In this document: piece by piece, positions 58,337 through 64,000 of the stretch | How the letters are laid out: each line of letters starts with the position of its first letter | Position numbering within the stretch: the stretch's first letter is position 1 | The notes under the pieces: model-generated | What the model saw: the letters and a program-made list of their open reading frames with translations, nothing else | The model's database searches: none | What the model was told of the DNA's origin: nothing | Made by a program: the position numbers and the translations under genes | Assembly (NCBI GenBank): GCA_963756895.1 | Contig: CAVWPI010000003.1 | Span: forward strand, 115,117-179,116 | Origin: DASUAS01 sp963756895 | GTDB lineage: Bacteria > Actinomycetota > Acidimicrobiia > IMCC26256 > DASPTH01 | Direction of reading: 5' to 3' | Length of the DNA stretch: 64,000 bases

Positions 58337-59569
58337 AGCACGACCGGCTCGGGCACGGGCACGATGAAGCGTCCACCACGGCGGGCGTATTCCTGCTGCT
58401 GGGCGACGATCTCGTCCTTGAAGTTCCACGCGAGCAGCAGCAGGTGGTCGGGTTGCTCCTCGAGGAGCGCTTCCGGCGCCAGGATCGGGGATGTGGACGC
58501 CGGGCATGAGCAGACCCTGCTTGTGGACGTTGCGGTCGACCACGAAGTCGATGAGATCCGTGCCGATGCCCGAGCTGTTCAGGAGCGTGCTGCCCTTGGC
58601 CGCGGCCCCGTAGGCGGCGATGTGCTTGCCGTCGGCGCGCAGCTGCTCGAGCAGCGTCACGAGGGACTGCTTGATCCGCACCACGCGCTCGGCGAAGTCG
58701 CGGTAGTAGCCGAACTCACGCATGCCGGTCGCGGCTTCGTCCTCGAGGTGGCGGCGCGCCTCGGGGCTCTGGTCGTCGCGCTTGCCGATCCACCACCGGA
58801 GTGTCCCGCCGTGCAGGTCGGGGAAGTACTCGACGTGGTTCAGGAACATGCCGTGCCGACGAACGAGCGCGTCGACCGCGGTGCACGAGAAGTAGCAGAA
58901 GTGCTCGTGGTAGATCGTGTCGAACTCGGCGTGCTCGATGAGATCTCGGACGTAGGGGTTCTCCACGGTGACGACGCCGTCGTCGCTCAGCAGGATCGCC
59001 ATGCCCTCGACGAAGCCGTTGAGATCGGGCACGTGGGCCATGACGTTGTTGGCGATGATGACGTCGGCCGCCCTGCCCTCGTCTCGGAGCTTCTCCGCGA
59101 GCTCGACGCCGAAGAACTCGGTGAGCGTCGGCACTCCGACCTGCTCGGCGGCCTCCGCCTGTCCCGGCGCGGGATCGATGCCGAGCACCGGGATGCCCCG
59201 TTCGACGAAGTTGCGGAGGAGATAGCCGTCGTTGCTGGCCAACTCGACGACGAGGCTCTCGCCGGTGAGGTCCCGTCGCTCGATCAGGTCGAGCGCGTGG
59301 CGCTGTGCGTGCCCGAGCAGGTGGTCGGAGAAGGACGAGAAGTAGAGGTAGTTGTCGACGAACAGCTGCTCGGGTGGCACGTCCTCGAGGATCTGGACGA
59401 GCGAGCACGAAGAGCAGAACGCCACCTCCAACGGGAAGCGCGGCTCAGGTTCGTCGGCCGCGGCCGGCTTCACGAGCGCGTCGGCCAGCGGGGTGGTCCC
59501 GAGGTCGAGGAAGGTCTGCAGTTCTGGCTCACCACACGAGCGGCACCGCACCGCTTCAGTCGTTCTCAT
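58333..59569 (-). CDS. Class I SAM-dependent methyltransferase, sugar C-methyltransferase-like (second of pair, frameshifted)
   Basis: About 411 residues with the same three-part architecture: zinc fingers CRSCGEPELQTF and FCSSCSLVQI, SAM motif VVELASNDGYLLRNFVERG (the ELASNDGY form of TylC3/NovU-type enzymes), HVPDLNGFVEGM and YHEHFCYFS, then C-terminal HIAAYGAAAKGSTLLNSSGI. One surplus C near 58496 breaks the frame after GVHIP; the corrected end reads LLLLAWNFKDEIVAQQQEYARRGGRFIVPVPEP and stops at 58333. ATG 59567-59569. Confidence 0.88.
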
Positions 59570-59657
59570 GTCGCCTCTCGTCGCCGTTCCGCTCCCGGTC
59601 TCCAGGGGTAGTCGGCGCCCGCCACCCCCGCCTTGAGACTGCCCTGAAACGCCGGGG

Positions 59658-59812
59658 TCAGCCCCTCGTCGTCGACCGCCACTCGACCACCCGACCGGTG
59701 GTCAGGAGGTCGACCACGCTCACCTGGTGACCGGCGTCGCACCGGGCGTCGACGAGATGCGAGCCGATGGAGCCAGCCCCGCGCCTCGCGCCACGGTTGC
59801 CGGGATCCGCAT
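59658..59812 (-). pseudogene. Remnant of a sugar-nucleotide epimerase N-terminus
   Basis: About 50 codons starting ATG 59810-59812 (MRIPATVARGAG) and, after one frame change near 59780, IGSHLVDARCDAGHQVSVVDLLTTGRVVEW, ending in TGA at 59658-59660. This is the GxxGxxG nucleotide-binding start of an extended SDR (compare GAGFIGSHLVDALL...VVDNLSTGR); the remaining ~270 residues are absent. It occupies the otherwise empty 59570-59949 gap. Confidence 0.55.
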
Positions 59813-59949
59813 CCGAAGGAGTCTATTGCCCGTACGAGTGCTTCGTTCCCGGACCCGACGTCGCCGGATACGGTGTCCCCGCGGCCCCGGCGCGGCGTCT
59901 CACGACGCGGCGTCGCCGCTGACCGGGCGGGAATCCGAGGAGCTGCACC

Positions 59950-61112
59950 ATGAACGCCAACGCGACGTCGCTGCGGCTCCTCTACGTGATCGACAGCCTG
60001 GTGGCCGGAGGGGCCGAGAGCTCCCTCGCCGCGCTCGCACCGCACTACGTCCGCTCCGGTGTCGGGCTCGAGGTGGTATACCTCCACGACCGCCCGGGCC
60101 TGCAGGCGTCGTTGGCCGACGCTGGCGCCAGCGTCTCCTTCGTCGGGACCCGACCGGGTCGCGCCGCGTGGGTCCGAGCGCTGACGGGCATCGTCCGGGA
60201 TCGGAGGCCCGATCTCGTCCACACGACGCTCTTCGAAGCGGACGTCTCCGGGCGCGTCGCCAGCCGGCTGGCGAGGACGCCGGTCGTCTCGAGCTTCGTC
60301 AACGAGGGCTACGGCGCGTCGCATCTCGGGGATCCCGACCTGCGCCGATGGAAGGTGCGCGCGGCGCAGGTGCTCGACGGGACCACCCGCGGCTCGCCCA
60401 CCGGATGCACGCGGTGTCCGAGTACATCGCGGATGAGATGTCCGCGCACTTGCGGTACCCACGCTCGCGCGTCGACGTCATCCCGCGCGGACGCGACGAT
60501 GCGACCCTCGGTCGGCGGCTCCCGGAGCGCCGCGCCGCGGCACGAGCCCGTCTCGGGGTCGAACCGGAGGAGCCGCTCGTGCTCGCGGTGGCGCGGCAGG
60601 AGCGCCAGAAGGGCCTGGATGTCCTCGTGGGCGCGTCGGCTGCCCTCGTCCGGGCCCGACCCGACGTGCGGGTGATGGTCGCCGGTCGCGAGGGGGCGCA
60701 GTCGGACGAACTCCGGCGCACGGTGGCACGTGACGGTCTGGAGAACACCGTGCGGTTCCTGGGTGCCCGTTCCGACGTGGCCGACCTGCTGGCGGCGGCG
60801 GACATCTTCGTGCTGCCGTCGCGCCGAGAGGGGTCACCCGGCTCGGTGATGGAGGCGATGGCGCTCGAGGCCCCCGTCGTCGTGAGCGACCTACCGCAGA
60901 TTCGCGAGGTGGTCGACGCATCGTCCGCGGTCCTCGTGCCGCCAGACGACCCCGCGAGCCTGGCGGACGCGATCGCCGCGTCGCTGGCGGAACCCGAGTC
61001 GGCCCGCGAGCGTGCGGAGGCGGGCCGGGAGCGCTTCGTCGAGCGGTTCACCATCGACGCGGTGGCCGCGCAGATGCTCGCGTTCTACCGGCGGGTCCTC
61101 GACGACCGATGA
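59950..61112 (+). CDS. Family 4 glycosyltransferase (frameshifted)
   Basis: About 387 residues. N-terminal acceptor domain: LRLLYVIDSLVAGGAESSLAALAPHYV; donor domain: HAVSEYIADEM, RVDVIPRGRD, PLVLAVARQERQKGLDVLVGA, VRFLGARSDVADLLAAADIFVLPSRREGSPGSVMEAMALEAPVVVSDLPQI. The frame breaks near 60385 between DGTT and RLAHRMHAVSEY. ATG 59950; the stop overlaps the next ATG (ATGA). Confidence 0.9.
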
Positions 61113-62197
61113 CTGTCAGGGTGGCGATCCGGTCGCGACGACTCCTGCAGGTCCTCACGTCGAACGCCCCGCGCGGCGCCGAGGTCTTCGCGCTGGGCCT
61201 GGGCGAGGCGCTCCGCGACCGGTTCGCGGTCACCACCGTCGCCCTCGCGCCGGCGGGGGTGGACGGCCTCGATGTGGAGACGCTCGGCGCGCGACGGCTC
61301 GGCGTCGAGACGCTCGCCGCGCTGCGGCGTCGGGTGCGCGACGCCGACGTCGTCGTCGCCCACGGATCGACCACGCTGCCGGCGTGTGCGGCCGCATCCG
61401 CCGGTCTCCACCGCCCGGTGATCTACCGCAACATCGGGGACCCGCTGCAGTGGTCGAACAGCGCACTCCGACGTACACGGACGCGGCTGCTGCTCGGGAG
61501 GATGGACCGTGTGGTGGCGCTCACGTCGGGGACGGCGGCGACGCTGGTCACCCGCCTCGGGGTCGCCGCCCGTCGGGTGGGGGTGATCCCCAACGCCGTC
61601 GACGGCACACGCTTCCACGCGACGGACGCTGCGGCCCGCACCGCGGCCCGGGGTGGGCTCGGGCTCGCCGCCGACGACCGGGTGCTGCTCTACCTCGGAG
61701 CGCTCAGCGAGGAGAAGGACGTCGGGCTCGCGATCCGGGCGGTGGCCGCGCTCGAGGGCGTCCGGCTCCTCGTCGCCGGCGACGGGCCCGAGCGCGGCGA
61801 CCTCGAGCGCCTGGCCGACCGGGTGTCTCCCGACCGCGTCCGCTTCCTCGGACCCACTGACGAGCCCGAGCTCCTGTACCGGATCGCCGACCTCGTGGTG
61901 CTGCCCAGCCGGACCGAGGGGATGCCCGCCGTCCTCATCGAGGCTGCCCTCTGCGGGCTCCCGGTCGTCGCCACCGACGTCGGGTTCGTGCGCGAGATCG
62001 TCGAGCCCGACCGGACCGGGTTCCTCGTGTCCCCCGGTGACGAGCGCGCGTTGGCGCATGCGATCGGCGCCGGGTTGCTGCGCGGTCCCGAGCTCGGCGC
62101 ACGGGGGGAGCGGCGGTGCCGGGAGCGGTTCACCTTCGACCGGGTCGCGCCGCGGTGGGGCGACCTGATCGAGGACGTGGCGCGAACCGGCGATTGA
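61109..62197 (+). CDS. Family 4 glycosyltransferase
   Basis: 362 residues, intact. VLTSNAPRGAEVFALGLGEAL at the N-terminus; donor domain with RVGVIPNAVDGTRFH, VLLYLGALSEEKDVGLAIRAV, LLVAGDGPERGDLERLA, LLYRIADLVVLPSRTEGMPAVLIEAALCGLPVVATDVGFVREIV. Translationally coupled to the preceding GT4 gene, so they probably add successive sugars. Confidence 0.92.
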   Translation: MTVRVAIRSRRLLQVLTSNAPRGAEVFALGLGEALRDRFAVTTVALAPAGVDGLDVETLGARRLGVETLAALRRRVRDADVVVAHGSTTLPACAAASAGLHRPVIYRNIGDPLQWSNSALRRTRTRLLLGRMDRVVALTSGTAATLVTRLGVAARRVGVIPNAVDGTRFHATDAAARTAARGGLGLAADDRVLLYLGALSEEKDVGLAIRAVAALEGVRLLVAGDGPERGDLERLADRVSPDRVRFLGPTDEPELLYRIADLVVLPSRTEGMPAVLIEAALCGLPVVATDVGFVREIVEPDRTGFLVSPGDERALAHAIGAGLLRGPELGARGERRCRERFTFDRVAPRWGDLIEDVARTGD

Positions 62198-62267
62198 CCC
62201 GCACACGGGGCTCCGCCACCCGCGTGCGGTGGTTCGTGGTCTTCATCCGCCGCTGACCGCGCTCCGA

Positions 62268-63176
62268 TCACCGCGCCGTGCGGCGCGTCCTCACCAGGGT
62301 GAGCGCGGCGACGCCGTGGGCGAGCAGCACCAGCACGCCTGCCGCGAGCGCCGACGAGCGGAACCCCGCGACCCTCGCGCAGAACAGCACCAGGAGCACG
62401 TGGACGACGGCGAGGGTCAGGGCCGCGACGGGTGTCGCCACCTCCCCGGTCGTCGGGTGGTCGGACGGGCGGGTGGACGCACGCTGCAGCCATGCGTCGA
62501 CCGCGGGCGCGGTGACGAAGACTCCGAGGCAACCGATCGCACCGACCACCGACCCCGCCCGGCCGGTCCCGCCGACCGCGGCGGTCCACAGCGCGATGCC
62601 GACGAGCGCGGCCGCGCCCGCGGCACCGAGTCGGATCCGCACCGGCGGCCAGAGCACGACGAGCAGCCCGAGGGCCGCGGCCATCAGGGGGATCGCCTGC
62701 TCCGTGTCGGGGACGCACACGAAGATGCCGCCCGCGGTGATCGCGAACAGCAACGGGCCGGTGCCGAAGCGCATGCCGACGGCGTCGAGCCTCGCCGCGC
62801 CGAGCGCGCCGCCGACGGTCGCGACCGTGACGAGCACACCGACCCAGACGTGGTGGTCGACCTGGGTCGCCGCCACCGCGACACAGCCCGCGCCGGCGGC
62901 CAGCACGACGGCGCTCACGATCCGCAGCTGACCTCGGTGGGCACCCGCGCCGGCCGCGAGGAGGAGCACGCCGATCACCAACCAGCCGGCGCCGCCCGGG
63001 AGGACGTCACCCGCGACGAGGCCGGCGACGGTCGCGACCGCGACGAGCGCGCCACCTGCGGGAAGCGGAGACGCGACCCGCGGGCCGACCGCCCGGAGGA
63101 GGAGCGCACCGACGAACGAGACGGCGAGTGCGACGAGGAAGGACCGCTCGCCCAGGACGTCGCCGACTGCGTGCAT
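62268..63176 (-). CDS. Polytopic membrane protein, unknown function
   Basis: 302 residues, almost entirely hydrophobic, about ten helices (FLVALAVSFVGALLLRAV, ALVAVATVAGLVAGDVL, WLVIGVLLLAAGAGAHRG, AIPLMAAALGLLVVLWPPV). No family recognised; it could be a polysaccharide-related permease or a conserved integral protein. ATG 63174-63176 is preferred because GGAGGCGGC precedes it. Confidence 0.65.
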   Translation of the reverse strand: MHAVGDVLGERSFLVALAVSFVGALLLRAVGPRVASPLPAGGALVAVATVAGLVAGDVLPGGAGWLVIGVLLLAAGAGAHRGQLRIVSAVVLAAGAGCVAVAATQVDHHVWVGVLVTVATVGGALGAARLDAVGMRFGTGPLLFAITAGGIFVCVPDTEQAIPLMAAALGLLVVLWPPVRIRLGAAGAAALVGIALWTAAVGGTGRAGSVVGAIGCLGVFVTAPAVDAWLQRASTRPSDHPTTGEVATPVAALTLAVVHVLLVLFCARVAGFRSSALAAGVLVLLAHGVAALTLVRTRRTAR

Positions 63177-63357
63177 GCCGCCTCCTCCCGCCCGCCGGGC
63201 CGACCGTTGGCCGTACGGGCGCCACGGCGTGGGCACGCAGAGTAGTGAAGGTGATCCCGGTGACCGCCGAGACCTCTACCATGATCCGCTCGCCCCGGAC
63301 CCTCGGCGTTGGCGTCGAGCCGAGGTCGGCATGGACGTCGAACGAGGTCGTCGATCG

Positions 63358-64000
63358 ATGAGCACGATGCAGAGGACGGTCCGGGACTTCCCGCGTCGGC
63401 TCGTGGACGTGGCGCTCGCTTCGTTGATGCTCCTCGTCACGAGCCCGATCCTGGGGATCGCCGCGCTCGCGGTGCTGGTCACGATGGGGCGACCGGTGCT
63501 CTACCGCGATCGGCGTGCGGGACTCGGCGGACGACCCTTCGAGTTGCTGAAGTTCCGCACCATGCGGGGGTTGCGCCCGGGGGAGACCATCCCGGAGTCC
63601 GACGCGGCGCGCATCACGCACGTCGGCTCGCGGTTGCGCTCCACGAGCATCGACGAGCTGCCGTCGGTCCTCAACGTGCTCCGGGGTGACATGGCGCTGG
63701 TCGGGCCCCGACCGCTCCCGGTCCGCTACGTCGAGCGGTACACACCGGAGCAGGCGCGTCGGCTCGAGGTCCGTCCCGGCATCACCGGGTGGGCCCAGGT
63801 GAACGGCCGCAACGACCTCGGGTGGGACGAGAAGTTCGCGCTCGACGTGTGGTACGTCGAGCACCGCTCGCTGCGGCTCGACGTCGAGATCCTCGGGACG
63901 ACGGTGAAGCAGATGGTGCGACCCGCGGGGATCGCTCACGAGGGCCACGCGACGATGCCGGAGTTCGTCGCCGGCGATTCCGATGCCGACGGCGACGCCC
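63358..64000 (+). CDS. Priming sugar-phosphate transferase (bacterial sugar transferase family, partial)
   Basis: Monotopic PglC/WcaJ-type phosphoglycosyl transferase that starts glycan assembly on undecaprenyl phosphate. At least 214 residues, open to the window end. N-terminal membrane segment LVDVALASLMLLVTSPILGIAALAVLV; RPVLYRDRRAGLGGRPFELLKFRTM; catalytic SIDELPSVLNVLRGDMALVGPRPLPVRYVERY (Asp-Glu dyad); RPGITGWAQVNGRNDLGWDEKFALDVWYVEH. The start is ATG 63358, with ATG 63331 in the same frame also possible. The C-terminal tail (FVAGDSDADGDA) is probably near its end. Confidence 0.92.
   Translation, partial: MSTMQRTVRDFPRRLVDVALASLMLLVTSPILGIAALAVLVTMGRPVLYRDRRAGLGGRPFELLKFRTMRGLRPGETIPESDAARITHVGSRLRSTSIDELPSVLNVLRGDMALVGPRPLPVRYVERYTPEQARRLEVRPGITGWAQVNGRNDLGWDEKFALDVWYVEHRSLRLDVEILGTTVKQMVRPAGIAHEGHATMPEFVAGDSDADGDA

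Noticed and set aside
57653..59611. 652-codon plus-strand open frame opposite the two methyltransferases
   Set aside because: Translation is Val/Glu/Ala-rich without domains; the methyltransferases on the minus strand are unambiguous.

Overview
The window is very GC-rich, densely coding DNA from a member of the Actinomycetota. The main evidence is the fhaA-fhaB-pstP-rodA-pbpA-pknB cell-wall signalling operon next to tRNA-Leu, a polyphosphate-type glucokinase, GAF-ANTAR proteins, DrrAB-type ABC genes and the serS-pheA pair. Threonine-rich secreted linkers and the general gene content would fit class Acidimicrobiia, but that placement is inference. In several actinobacteria the pknB operon and serS/pheA lie near the replication origin, so this may be origin-proximal.

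Layout. 1-6.7 kb: cell-wall/division kinase operon on the minus strand, running off the left edge. 6.8-13 kb: tRNA-Leu, acyl desaturase, two GAF-ANTAR proteins, an arylsulfatase and a YihY membrane protein. 13-18.5 kb: branched-chain amino-acid/amide ABC importer livK-livHM (fused permease)-livG-livF. 18.8-22.4 kb: SigB/HrdB-like sigma factor, ECF sigma factor, 2-hydroxyacid dehydrogenase, PadR regulator with a membrane protein. 22.4-34.5 kb: tRNA-Ser(GCU), SGNH hydrolase, SDR, PHP-domain protein, Ada DNA-repair protein, carbonic anhydrase with a secreted metalloprotease, TauD-like dioxygenase, a large membrane protein, hydrolases, a SulP transporter and tRNA-Ser(UGA). 34.5-39.1 kb: ABC exporter, serS, pheA. 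39.2-47.2 kb: glucose-6-phosphate metabolism (ppgK, pgi, gnd, zwf) with ridA and msrB. 47.3-48.3 kb: an AbiEi/DUF559-type protein bracketed by two copies of a palindromic repeat. 48.3-64 kb: a surface-polysaccharide region with a phosphodiester glycosidase, DegT aminotransferase, PIG-L deacetylase, glucose-1-phosphate cytidylyltransferase, sugar epimerase, two paired C-methyltransferase-like enzymes, four glycosyltransferases and a priming sugar transferase cut by the right edge.

How the genes work together. The first operon couples peptidoglycan synthesis (RodA/PBP) to Ser/Thr phosphorylation (PknB, PstP, two FHA readers). PpgK, Pgi, Zwf and Gnd feed glucose into glycolysis and the oxidative pentose-phosphate route. 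The right end is best read as the supply and assembly line for a decorated glycan that uses a CDP-activated sugar.

Most notable signals. (1) A 47-bp palindromic element occurs four times in the same orientation, always at the 3' end of a plus-strand gene, and two copies bracket the DUF559 gene. (2) A second dispersed inverted repeat (GAACATCTC type) occurs twice. (3) Many conserved genes carry apparent one-base frameshifts, several in the same short contexts (GTTCG for GTCG, CTCGAT for CTGAT). This points to systematic sequence errors rather than gene decay, so coordinates of those genes should be read as spans of the intended gene.
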